From positions 1 to 26,412 of the IMG/VR virus record IMGVR_UViG_3300011114_001071: a DNA stretch of 26,412 nt. One strand, given 5' to 3'. This document shows positions 13,807 to 19,892 of the stretch, piece by piece. The stretch's first letter is position 1. Each line of letters begins with the position of its first letter. Both the position numbers and the translations under genes were made by a program. The notes under the pieces are model-generated. The model was not told where the DNA came from, did not search any database, and saw nothing but the letters and a program-made list of their open reading frames with translations. The DNA comes from a virus.

Positions 13807-14738
13807 ATGGCATTTTCTCTCATAGATTTCAGTCTCTCATGTGCGACATTGTCGTTTGAAGAAGGAGCAAATTTTCTCTTTGGCTTGCTGTTCATTTGAG
13901 AGTGTATTTTGGAAAAAGCCTCTCTGAAATTCTGTGCAGGATTAGTGGCTTTACCGCCTTTTTTGTTTGTCACAATGACGCTTTGCCAGCCTTTAAAGTC
14001 TCCCCTTTGTTCGTTGTCGGACACTGCCCATGTGAATGTTTTTAACAAAACAATGGTATTTTGCTTCTCTACTTCGACCATTTGTTTAACTTGGTACATG
14101 AATTTATTCATGTCAGTTGGCGGTCGATAAACAGGGTTGTGTTCGGCTAATATTGCCAGCATTTTCTGGGTTATCTCATGGACAAGTGGAGAAAATTCCT
14201 GTTGCTTCATTTTTTTAGAAGAAGAATTAGAAACACCAACCTCATCGGCGATAGCCGATATCGGCGAAGCCGTCTTTTTTGTGCACAGCTTAGACTCATT
14301 TGAATCATGGGTAGGTATTGTATATATTCTTTCTTCTTTACTTTCTTCTCTATATATAGAAGGGAGTGCAGGATCCTGCACATGAGGTGTGCACTTTTCC
14401 GCACTACTGCTGTGCACTTTTCCGCACACCTCATGTGCACTCACATATTCAATTTCTGGAACAATTGCTTTTCTGACTGTCCTTCTTCCATCAAAACTGA
14501 CCACCTCTAAAAGGTTTAAATCTCTTAATTCAGCCAAAAGTTCATAAAACCTTCTTCTTTTAAGCTGCATGAATTCGCATAAATATTCTTCACTTGCATA
14601 ACATCCTCCTGCTTTTGGGCAATGAAGAGAACGAAGTTCTGCCCACAATGCTTTTGCTTGCATAGACAAATCTCTTCTAAGCCAAATTTCTGATGGAATA
14701 AGCACATGTGTAAAATGACGTGATAAAAGTTCAGACAT
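13803..14738 (-). CDS. Winged-helix replication initiator
   Basis: 311 residues. The N-terminal 90 residues form a winged helix typical of phage and plasmid initiators: HVLIPSEIWLRRDLSMQAKA, CYASEEYLCEFMQLKRRRFY and a RDLNLLEVV wing. A low-complexity linker (about 95-185) is followed by a helical domain with a DFKGWQSVI motif, then a basic tail. Gene order with the helicase loader matches lambda O-P. The linker is encoded by a dense set of GTGCAC-type repeats (14366-14440), which is where lambda O carries its origin. I infer that this protein binds them. Confidence 0.82.
   Translation of the reverse strand: MSELLSRHFTHVLIPSEIWLRRDLSMQAKALWAELRSLHCPKAGGCYASEEYLCEFMQLKRRRFYELLAELRDLNLLEVVSFDGRRTVRKAIVPEIEYVSAHEVCGKVHSSSAEKCTPHVQDPALPSIYREESKEERIYTIPTHDSNESKLCTKKTASPISAIADEVGVSNSSSKKMKQQEFSPLVHEITQKMLAILAEHNPVYRPPTDMNKFMYQVKQMVEVEKQNTIVLLKTFTWAVSDNEQRGDFKGWQSVIVTNKKGGKATNPAQNFREAFSKIHSQMNSKPKRKFAPSSNDNVAHERLKSMRENAI
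14366..14440. repeat. Candidate origin: GTGCAC repeats and inverted repeat inside the initiator gene
   Basis: Contains a 16-bp perfect palindrome GTGCAGGATCCTGCAC (14366-14381), a direct repeat TGTGCACTTTTCCGCAC (14388-14404 and 14411-14427) and 16-bp perfect inverted arms TGCACATGAGGTGTGC / GCACACCTCATGTGCA (14377-14392 and 14424-14439). The GTGCAC-type boxes lie about 10-13 bp apart. An AT/pyrimidine-rich stretch (about 14318-14360) adjoins it. The arrangement parallels lambda ori within gene O. Confidence 0.7.
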
Positions 14739-14979
14739 TTGTATTCTCCTCTAAATAGAAAGAATCCAAAAAATCTTGCTCTTCTTTTATTAATATAAAG
14801 CTTGACGGATCATTTTCTTTTTCATATTTGCCAATGTTATTTTTCACTAATTGATTGACTTCTTCATCTGTTAATTTATGTATATTTTGATGATAAGCAG
14901 ATAAATTACAGGCTAATTCAACGCCTAATAAAGATATGAAATGATGAGGGACATGTAATCCTTTAAAATCTTTATGCAT
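14731..14979 (-). CDS. Hypothetical protein, 82 aa
   Basis: No family recognised. Helical, with LTDEEVNQLVKNNIGKYEKE and an acidic C-terminus. It overlaps the initiator start by 8 bp and shares one base with the gene before it, so all three are likely on one message. Confidence 0.6.
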   Translation of the reverse strand: MHKDFKGLHVPHHFISLLGVELACNLSAYHQNIHKLTDEEVNQLVKNNIGKYEKENDPSSFILIKEEQDFLDSFYLEENTNV

Positions 14980-15161
14980 TATGAGTCTCCTTTTATCAGT
15001 TTTTTCATAATCTGTATTTTTGCTTCACTTGAAATGTCAGTTGATCTAATCAAAGATTTTGGCACAATTATGTATTGAAATATTTTGTCTTCTGAATCTA
15101 TTGAAATTTGATCAAAATCATCTTGATCATTGACAGGTAAATTTTCTCTTTCTATACTCAT
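14979..15161 (-). CDS. Hypothetical acidic protein, 60 aa
   Basis: ATG 15161 is chosen, with AAGGA seven bases upstream; an in-frame ATG at 15191 lacks a ribosome site. The start codon lies at the edge of the first 18-bp iteron, so whatever binds the array may also control this gene. Acidic N-terminal half, basic C-terminal helix. No family recognised. Confidence 0.55.
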   Translation of the reverse strand: MSIERENLPVNDQDDFDQISIDSEDKIFQYIIVPKSLIRSTDISSEAKIQIMKKLIKGDS

Positions 15162-15321
15162 GGATATATCCTTATAGTTAGGTGTATTCATTTATTTAGG
15201 TACATTCCTTTATTTAGGTGTATTGATTTATTTAGGTATTCCTTTTTGCATGGGTATATCCTTATACTTAGGTGCATTCCTTTATTTAGGTATTCCTTTT
15301 TGTAAGGGTGTTTAGGTGTTC
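15160..15321. repeat. Nine-unit array of 18-bp iterons
   Basis: Plus-strand units begin at 15160, 15178, 15196, 15214, 15232, 15250, 15268, 15286 and 15304, an exact 18-bp period. The consensus is TTAGGTGYATTCCTTTAT; the first, sixth and last are more diverged. Units from 15159 and from 15249 match over about 44 bp, showing a 90-bp higher-order duplication. Two further ATTCATGGATATTCC-like copies lie at about 15334 and 15358. Iterons of this size bind Rep proteins in plasmids and phages; an operator array is the alternative. Confidence 0.82.
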
Positions 15322-15391
15322 CTTGTTCAATAGTATTCATGGATATTCCTTGTTTTTATTCATGGATATTTCCTTTTTGTTAGTAGTTTTT

Positions 15392-15416
15392 AAATGTACG
15401 CTAGTTACGTACATTT
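15392..15416. repeat. Perfect inverted repeat beside the iteron array
   Basis: AAATGTACG, a 7-nt centre, CGTACATTT. There is no T-run on either side. It lies between the iterons and the zinc/HNH-like gene, within the noncoding stretch 15162-15425, and may be an operator or part of the origin. Confidence 0.65.
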
Positions 15417-15425
15417 GGTTTATAT

Positions 15426-15755
15426 TTATGATTTATTCCAAGGCCTATCCAACTGGGTAGGCTTTTTTTCTGCACTTTTTTTGGCATACTTTTCATGTGG
15501 ATATCTCTTGTAATAATCAGGATGTCTTTGTTTAAATCTTAATCTGTACTCTGCAAATTGTTTTTTATGCTCGGCATAATAATGTCTCTGATAAATTTTT
15601 CTCTCTTCTCTATCAACGGACTTGTTCGCTTTTTTTTGATATATTGAATTTCTTTTAATCGTGCATTTCTTGCATTCGCCTCTTATTTTGCCTCCACAAA
15701 CATAAAAATCTGTATCAGGCTTTCTTTTTCCACATATCTTGCAATTCTTAGGCAC
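15426..15755 (-). CDS. Zinc-finger protein of the phage HNH-associated type
   Basis: 109 residues from GTG 15755, chosen for the strong GGAGG five bases upstream. Two Cys pairs (CKIC and CKKC) bracket KPDTDFYVCGGKIRG, the zinc motif common in phage HNH endonucleases and their relatives. It is followed by a Lys/Arg/Tyr-rich helix with YYAEHKKQF and YYKRYPHEKY. A full HNH catalytic core (His-Asn-His) is not evident, so a DNA-binding protein is as likely as a nuclease. Its last codons also encode a plus-strand terminator (15443-15469). Confidence 0.62.
   Translation of the reverse strand: MPKNCKICGKRKPDTDFYVCGGKIRGECKKCTIKRNSIYQKKANKSVDREERKIYQRHYYAEHKKQFAEYRLRFKQRHPDYYKRYPHEKYAKKSAEKKPTQLDRPWNKS
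15443..15469 (+). terminator. Intrinsic terminator, plus strand
   Basis: GCCTATCC-AACT-GGGTAGGC followed by seven T; the stem is complete with one G-T wobble. It is embedded in the 3' end of a minus-strand gene, so it would stop plus-strand RNA that has crossed the iteron array. Confidence 0.75.
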
Positions 15756-16023
15756 ACTTTCCTCCACAGAAATAATGCCCCTCATTATCTTTTTTTAGTC
15801 CATTTAACTTAATAACAATTTCACTTAATGTGTCGATTGTTGAAATAAATCCCAACTTTTCGAGTAAATCATATTCAAAATGTTCAATTGGCTTCATTCT
15901 TAAAATCATATTATCTGAATTTGTTAACTCACATGCATTCAACCAAAACTTGGCAGCACCGACATCTATTGCAGCAATGCGACCAAAACATGCAGAACAA
16001 CAAGACGCTTTATTCTTCTTCAT
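15748..16023 (-). CDS. Hypothetical Cys-containing protein, 91 aa
   Basis: The N-terminal CCSAC and C-terminal CGGKC suggest a metal site joining the ends; the middle is helical (FEYDLLEKLGFI). Overlaps the upstream gene by 14 bp and the next by 8 bp. No family recognised. Confidence 0.6.
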   Translation of the reverse strand: MKKNKASCCSACFGRIAAIDVGAAKFWLNACELTNSDNMILRMKPIEHFEYDLLEKLGFISTIDTLSEIVIKLNGLKKDNEGHYFCGGKCA

Positions 16024-16282
16024 TATTCTCCATCAAAGTTATGGATAAACCGCCATCAAATGGGTGCCATTCTAACAGATTTTCTATGGCTAATTTTTTG
16101 ATTGCATTTTTAAATTTGGTGAAACCAAGAGACATGTCATCTTCAATTGTTTGCCTGGAAAAGTAAACGGTGCCTTTAGAGCCAGCACGGTTTATGCATT
16201 GTAAATATGCAAATAAAGAATCAGGGCAATGTCTGGATATTCTTTCAAGAATTTCTTGTGTTGTTATTCTGTATATGTCCAC
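16010..16282 (-). CDS. Small HTH-like protein, first gene of the leftward replication operon
   Basis: 90 residues from GTG 16282 with AGGAAG upstream. A longer ATG start at 16363 would translate through regulatory DNA and gives a Cys/His-rich segment that does not look native. TQEILERISRHCPDSLFAYL, then TVYFSRQTIEDDMSLGFTKF and KNAIKKLAIENLLEW, look like a winged helix of the replication-initiator/DnaD-like kind. It may act as regulator or accessory initiator. Confidence 0.6.
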   Translation of the reverse strand: MDIYRITTQEILERISRHCPDSLFAYLQCINRAGSKGTVYFSRQTIEDDMSLGFTKFKNAIKKLAIENLLEWHPFDGGLSITLMENNEEE

Positions 16283-16297
16283 TTTCTTCCTGTATGC

Positions 16298-16326
16298 TAG
16301 ACAAAAAAAGTTACACCATATACAAT
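16298..16326 (+). promoter_or_regulatory. Strong sigma70-like promoter for a small RNA
   Basis: TAGACA, exactly 17 nt, TACAAT: five of six matches in each hexamer. The spacer carries the A-tract and GTTACAC seen in other promoter-like elements of this window. It points away from the HTH gene, into noncoding DNA. Confidence 0.65.
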
Positions 16327-16332
16327 TGATGA

Positions 16333-16456
16333 TACACTTGTGGAAGTGTTGATGTATTATCATCGTTTGGTTAGTATTTTGTGATACTTTCCATTGTATA
16401 TGTTTTTATTTATGTAACTTTTCTTGTCCTCGGCCTAAAAGCCGAGGGTTTTTTTT
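16333..16456 (+). ncRNA. Candidate small RNA, about 124 nt
   Basis: Bounded by the promoter above and a strong terminator, with no credible ORF between. Stem-loops: GATGATACACTT/AAGTGT...ATCATC (16328-16364, with a 9-nt bulge), AGTAT/ATACT (16373-16388), and the terminator hairpin. It runs antisense to the leader and promoter region of the HTH gene that starts the replication operon, so it could regulate replication as antisense RNAs do in plasmids or lambda OOP. The exact 5' end is inferred from the promoter. Confidence 0.55.
16428..16456 (+). terminator. Intrinsic terminator, plus strand
   Basis: CCTCGGC-CTAAAA-GCCGAGG, a perfect 7-bp stem, followed by G and eight T. The minus-strand reading has no T-run, so it acts on rightward RNA only. 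Confidence 0.9.
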
Positions 16457-16457
16457 G

Positions 16458-16802
16458 TTATTCCATTAAGGTAACTTTTGTCTGTGTTTTCTGTCTTGTC
16501 TTTTTTTTATTTAATTTAAAATTTTTGTTCATTTCAATGGCTTTTTCGAGTGTGAGATCCATTTCTTTCATGACAAGTGTTAAAATTAAATCTTGAAAGC
16601 CACCTGAAATTTCTGGAGTTGGCCACCAACAAAATCTTTTTTTCTTTGTTTCAGTTACCCAGATTTCAGGCATCCTTATCCAAAGCTTTTCACGTTTGTA
16701 GAGACATAAATCACATGATATTATCAGGTCATAGTATCTAACTTTGACTAAAGCGAGTCTAAGCGGGCTTTGTGCTTTATGTATTTTGTGAATTGATAGC
16801 AT
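16458..16802 (-). CDS. Hypothetical protein, 114 aa
   Basis: GGAG five bases before ATG 16802 supports the start. VRYYDLIISCDLCLYKREKLWIR is beta-rich and is followed by MPEIW, FCWWPTPEISGGFQDLIL and a basic tail. The LWIRMPEIW to FQDLI spacing recalls SpoVG-like phage proteins, but I am not sure. It is transcribed away from the nuclease/RecT operon. Confidence 0.6.
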   Translation of the reverse strand: MLSIHKIHKAQSPLRLALVKVRYYDLIISCDLCLYKREKLWIRMPEIWVTETKKKRFCWWPTPEISGGFQDLILTLVMKEMDLTLEKAIEMNKNFKLNKKKTRQKTQTKVTLME

Positions 16803-16910
16803 TTTTTCTCCTGTAACATGCGAAAAAACTTGTCACATGCTTTATATTGTGGTAAGTTCAAATAAATATTTACCATGTGCCACACCGCACTTTAAGAGAA
16901 AATTTACACT
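16803..16910. promoter_or_regulatory. Divergent control region with inverted repeats
   Basis: Lies between the 114-aa gene and the recombination operon. TGTCACATG (16831-16839) faces CATGTGCCA (16874-16882), and GGTAA (16851-16855) faces TTACC (16870-16874). ACATGC is repeated at 16817 and 16835. TTTACAC recurs just before the GTG at 16911. Operators for the early switch are likely. Confidence 0.5.
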
Positions 16911-17456
16911 GTGTCAAATAAAATAGATAGAGAAAAGTACATGCGAATCACAACAATTCTTTATCCATTCTCAGGTTTAGACAAAATAAATCCTGATATA
17001 GTGGCAAAAGCGGCAGAAAGAGGCACAAAAGTGCATCAAATATGTGAAGGCATTGTATCAGGACTAGGCGAAATTGGAATAGATGAAGAAACATCTCCTT
17101 ATGTTGAATCATTTAAAAAATGGTTTTGTGCTCCAGACATAATAGAAATGGAAAAACGCTTTTGGGATGATGAGCATGAAATTACAGGCCAAGTTGATTT
17201 TATTGTAAAAACACCAGAGGGATTGGCAATTGTTGATTTGAAAACTTCTTCTAAGCCATCAAAAACATGGCCAGCCCAGGGTTCTGCATATGCATACTTG
17301 GCCAAAAAGTCTGGATACAACATAAAAAAAATTCTATTCATTCATTTATCAAAATATGGCAAAGAACCAAAAATCTATGAATATCCTGTGGATGATTCTT
17401 TTTTTTTAAGCATCTTACGTACATTCAATCACTTTTTCAGAGGAAAAAATGGATAA
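16911..17456 (+). CDS. PD-(D/E)XK exonuclease (recombination nuclease)
   Basis: 181 residues from GTG 16911; an in-frame ATG at 16941 (MRITTILYPF) is a plausible alternative start. Motifs of the RecB/Cas4/lambda-exonuclease fold: AAERGTKVHQICE with H42, GQVDF (D96), VDLKTS with D109 and K111, and QGSAYAYL (Q123, Y127). Followed with an 8-bp overlap by a RecT-like annealing protein, it fits the exonuclease half of a two-component phage recombination system that makes 3' single strands. Confidence 0.86.
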   Translation: MSNKIDREKYMRITTILYPFSGLDKINPDIVAKAAERGTKVHQICEGIVSGLGEIGIDEETSPYVESFKKWFCAPDIIEMEKRFWDDEHEITGQVDFIVKTPEGLAIVDLKTSSKPSKTWPAQGSAYAYLAKKSGYNIKKILFIHLSKYGKEPKIYEYPVDDSFFLSILRTFNHFFRGKNG

Positions 17457-18222
17457 ACAATTAACCATACAGAAAGAACATGATGTTGCCATCCTAAATA
17501 AAGGGTTGCCATCCGAACATGAATTAATGGTATTCAATACCATTTCGAAACAAGCAGCTGACAGCAAAATGTATAATCATTACGGCGGACAGGCCGGAAT
17601 TATGATGACTATATTGGCTGCACGAGAATTGGGTATTCCCCCAATGTTAGCAATCAATGGTGGCATATCAAACATCAATGGCAAATTAGAAATATCTGCC
17701 AGGCTTATGAATGCCATGATGAGAAGAGCCGGCATTAAAATAAGCATCAAAGAAAGCACAGACGAGCGCTGTACGTTGATTGGGCAGCGTGGCGAAGGTG
17801 GAGATAGGGCTGAAGTGTGTTATACGATAAATGATGCCAAACTTGCAGGATTGATCAAATCTGGTGGAGGCTGGGTAAAGAATCCAAAGGACATGTGTTT
17901 TGCCAGGGCTATTTCGCGTTTGGCCAGACAGATTGCTCCAGACATTATTGGTGGTTGTTACATTGAAGGCGAAATAAAAGCGACTGAGTCTGCTCCACAA
18001 TTTGATATAGCAGAAATTGAAGAAATGATATTACCTGAGACAAACGAAAAGACGTTGTTTGATATGTTTCCGGAGTCAGATCATTCCATACTCAGAGAGT
18101 ATATTCAGACAGTAAGCATGCATTTTAAATGGAGTGAAGGCGAAACAATAAAAAAATTCATCGCAGAGAAAAGTATTGTTGATAAATTTAATGCCTGGAA
18201 AGGCAAAAGGAAAGAATCATGA
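17449..18222 (+). CDS. RecT-like single-strand annealing protein
   Basis: 257 residues. The core runs from GGQAGIMMTILAARELGIPP through GGISNINGKLEISARLMNAM, a KNPKDMCFARAISRLARQI segment and GGCYIEGEI. This is the order seen in phage RecT-family annealing proteins, in which the selected-for-reading CFARAxSRLARQ helix is typical. It would coat 3' tails made by the upstream nuclease and anneal them. The C-terminal 70 residues are an acidic helical extension. GAGG five bases before the ATG supports the start. ATGA overlap with the next gene. Confidence 0.82.
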   Translation: MDKQLTIQKEHDVAILNKGLPSEHELMVFNTISKQAADSKMYNHYGGQAGIMMTILAARELGIPPMLAINGGISNINGKLEISARLMNAMMRRAGIKISIKESTDERCTLIGQRGEGGDRAEVCYTINDAKLAGLIKSGGGWVKNPKDMCFARAISRLARQIAPDIIGGCYIEGEIKATESAPQFDIAEIEEMILPETNEKTLFDMFPESDHSILREYIQTVSMHFKWSEGETIKKFIAEKSIVDKFNAWKGKRKES

Positions 18223-18383
18223 AATTTTTAATGATTATGTGTGGTCTGTTTATGTGTAGCTGTGGATATGTTAATCAATATTTAGGTATAAAAGATGATA
18301 ACATAGGAGAAGAAATTGCCGAAGAAGTCATAAAAAAAGAAACAGGTTTAGATGTTGACTTAACACCAGGCAGTCCTGAATGA
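18219..18383 (+). CDS. Small putative lipoprotein, 54 aa
   Basis: MKFLMIMCGLFMCSCGY is a lipoprotein-style signal with the likely lipidated Cys at 15 (a Cys at -2 is unusual). The mature part is acidic and contains [16 protein letters not shown] overlaps on both sides place it in the recombination operon. A spanin outer subunit or an envelope factor is possible; not assigned. Confidence 0.65.
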   Translation: MKFLMIMCGLFMCSCGYVNQYLGIKDDNIGEEIAEEVIKKETGLDVDLTPGSPE

Positions 18384-18520
18384 AAGACTCCACATTTATT
18401 CCATTGTTGATCATGGTTTTTTTAACAATTATCATTTTGATTTCTTTTTTGTTTTCAAAATGTAATTCATACATCATAAAGAGGTTAACGCCTCAGATCA
18501 TGGAGGAAATATGCCATTAA
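18380..18520 (+). CDS. Single-span membrane peptide, 46 aa
   Basis: Residues 6-26 form one hydrophobic span ([20 protein letters not shown]), followed by a short basic tail. It lies right after the lipoprotein gene with an ATGA overlap, an order seen in some lysis cassettes, though spanin inner subunits are usually longer. Its 3' end overlaps the next start by 10 bp. Confidence 0.55.
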   Translation: MKDSTFIPLLIMVFLTIIILISFLFSKCNSYIIKRLTPQIMEEICH

Positions 18521-18648
18521 AAAGTGGTAAATCCAAAAAGGTTATATCCCAAAACATAGCCACTGAAGTAAATGCAGGAAAACCACAGAAACAGGCAGTA
18601 GCCATTGCATTCAGCAAGGCGCGCCAATCAAAAGGAAATAAAAAATGA
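18511..18648 (+). CDS. Small basic phage peptide, MPLKSGKS type
   Basis: 45 residues starting [20 protein letters not shown] with [15 protein letters not shown] in the second half. I recognise this as a small protein found widely in phage genomes, function unknown. The GGAGG four bases before the ATG is the best ribosome site of the operon, suggesting high expression. Confidence 0.78.
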   Translation: MPLKSGKSKKVISQNIATEVNAGKPQKQAVAIAFSKARQSKGNKK

Positions 18649-18773
18649 AAGCTTCTGAGAAAAAAACATTAATCAAACACATCAATAAAGATGATAAAGA
18701 ATTCCGAAGCCAGATCAAAGATGATCAAAAGCTTAAAAAGGAAATTTTATCAAAACCAAAGGTCAAAAAATGA
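18645..18773 (+). CDS. Small Lys-rich peptide, 42 aa
   Basis: Highly charged and helical: [20 protein letters not shown] and a Lys-rich tail. ATGA overlaps with both neighbours are the main support. Unknown function; may bind nucleic acid or scaffold. Confidence 0.55.
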   Translation: MKASEKKTLIKHINKDDKEFRSQIKDDQKLKKEILSKPKVKK

Positions 18774-18880
18774 AAAAAGAAAAATCATCTGCTAAAGAAA
18801 AAAAACATGAAGCCAGAGAGTCAAAGGCTTATGAGAAAAAAGAAGATAAGAAAGAGATTAAAAAAGAGAAGAAGAAATGA
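18770..18880 (+). CDS. Small Lys/Glu-rich peptide, 36 aa
   Basis: Almost entirely Lys and Glu in a helical pattern. Last gene of the rightward operon, coupled by ATGA and followed by two terminators. The low complexity makes it uncertain. Confidence 0.45.
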   Translation: MKKEKSSAKEKKHEARESKAYEKKEDKKEIKKEKKK

Positions 18881-18892
18881 TGAGTGTGATAT

Positions 18893-18923
18893 AAAAAACA
18901 CAGAGAACTTAATCTCTTTTTTT
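18893..18923. terminator. Bidirectional intrinsic terminator
   Basis: AGAGA-ACTTAA-TCTCT (18902-18917) with T6 after it on the plus strand and A6 before it (18893-18898). It can stop the recombination operon and, from the other side, the fibre operon. Confidence 0.65.
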
Positions 18924-18930
18924 GTTTCAC

Positions 18931-18961
18931 GCAGGTAGGTTCATAGCTACCTGCTTTTTTT
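18931..18961 (+). terminator. Intrinsic terminator, plus strand
   Basis: GCAGGTAG, 8-nt loop, CTACCTGC, then seven T. A second, stronger terminator for the rightward operon; it just touches the stop of the fibre gene. Confidence 0.88.
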
Positions 18962-19892
18962 ATGGGGTCATTGTGGTGTATAATATGCTATATGAAATTG
19001 TATTGTTATTCGCTGCGTTTCCAGATATTTCAGTAACTGACGAATTATATGCTACTACTGCCAAGTTAGTGTTACTTGAATATAGAGAAGAAGAAATCGC
19101 CCCTGATGCAACGTTCATTCGACTAGAAGCTGCGACTAACTGTCCGGTAGGCATAAACGTTGCTGCTGCCGTGTTTGTAGTGTTAGAGTAGGATAATATA
19201 ACCCCAGCACTCCCACCATCTGTAAATATGTTCGTACCCCCATAATTCATAACAGCAGTGGCTTGTAAAATTACAATCACTTTTCCGGCTCCCGGAGCTG
19301 CTATTAATGTTATAGGAGTAGCATGTAGAGCTTTAATCTGAGAATTTGTTAACGTTCCTGTCACCTGTAAAATTGCCGATCCTGCTGCCGGCGCTGCACT
19401 TGTCCAGTTTGTACCATCAGAAGTTAGAACGTTTCCGCTTGTGCCTGCTGCCGCTGGATAAGTCGGAGTTGACCAAGAAGGGGTGGTAGAAGCTCCAGAC
19501 ATTAGCACCTTATTAGCAGTTGCTGTACCTGCTAGTATGGCACCTGCTGTTGCAGTTGAATAGAAAATACCACCATCTGAAGCGGTAAGAGAAGCATTGG
19601 TTCCCCCATCTGCTAAAGCAATGTCTGTACCATTCCAAACACCTGTTGCAATAGTGCCTAATGTGGTAATGGATGATTGACCAACATAAGAAGCTGAAAT
19701 ATCAACAACAGGAGTAGCCCCTCCAGTTGATGTAATTCTATTTGTTGTCCCGGAAACGCTAGTGACCTTTGTTCCTATTTGAGTACCAACGTATGTGACA
19801 ACAGCTGCCTGAGATGGGACAACTTGATTTGAATTTAGGGACATTGTTCCGTCAGTATCTATCGGAACACCTTTTGTTGTGCCTTGTGTCAT
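18960..19892 (-). CDS. Tail fibre/receptor-binding-type protein, 310 aa
   Basis: Gly/Ser/Thr/Ala-rich with beta-fibre motifs: ATGVWNGTDIALADGGTNAS, GTSGNVLTSDGTNWTS and a SGASTTPSWSTPTY segment, all common in phage fibres. The first 45 residues (MTQGTTKGVPIDTDGTMSLN) look like an attachment segment, and the last 140 form a distinct beta-rich tip. It starts directly at the stop of the upstream gene (TAAATG), so the two are coupled. Last gene of the fibre operon. Confidence 0.78.
   Translation of the reverse strand: MTQGTTKGVPIDTDGTMSLNSNQVVPSQAAVVTYVGTQIGTKVTSVSGTTNRITSTGGATPVVDISASYVGQSSITTLGTIATGVWNGTDIALADGGTNASLTASDGGIFYSTATAGAILAGTATANKVLMSGASTTPSWSTPTYPAAAGTSGNVLTSDGTNWTSAAPAAGSAILQVTGTLTNSQIKALHATPITLIAAPGAGKVIVILQATAVMNYGGTNIFTDGGSAGVILSYSNTTNTAAATFMPTGQLVAASSRMNVASGAISSSLYSSNTNLAVVAYNSSVTEISGNAANNNTISYSILYTTMTP

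Noticed and set aside
14240-14275. GC-rich hairpin with T-run in the initiator gene (CGGCGAAGCCG then T6)
   Set aside because: Short stem within coding sequence with no plus-strand transcript to end; could act on antisense RNA but the evidence is thin.
16381-16596. Plus-strand hydrophobic frame across the terminator
   Set aside because: Its sequence is the translated hairpin and T-run followed by the reverse of a minus-strand gene.
18922-19191. Plus-strand frame beginning in the terminator hairpin
   Set aside because: Starts inside an intrinsic terminator and runs opposite the fibre tip.
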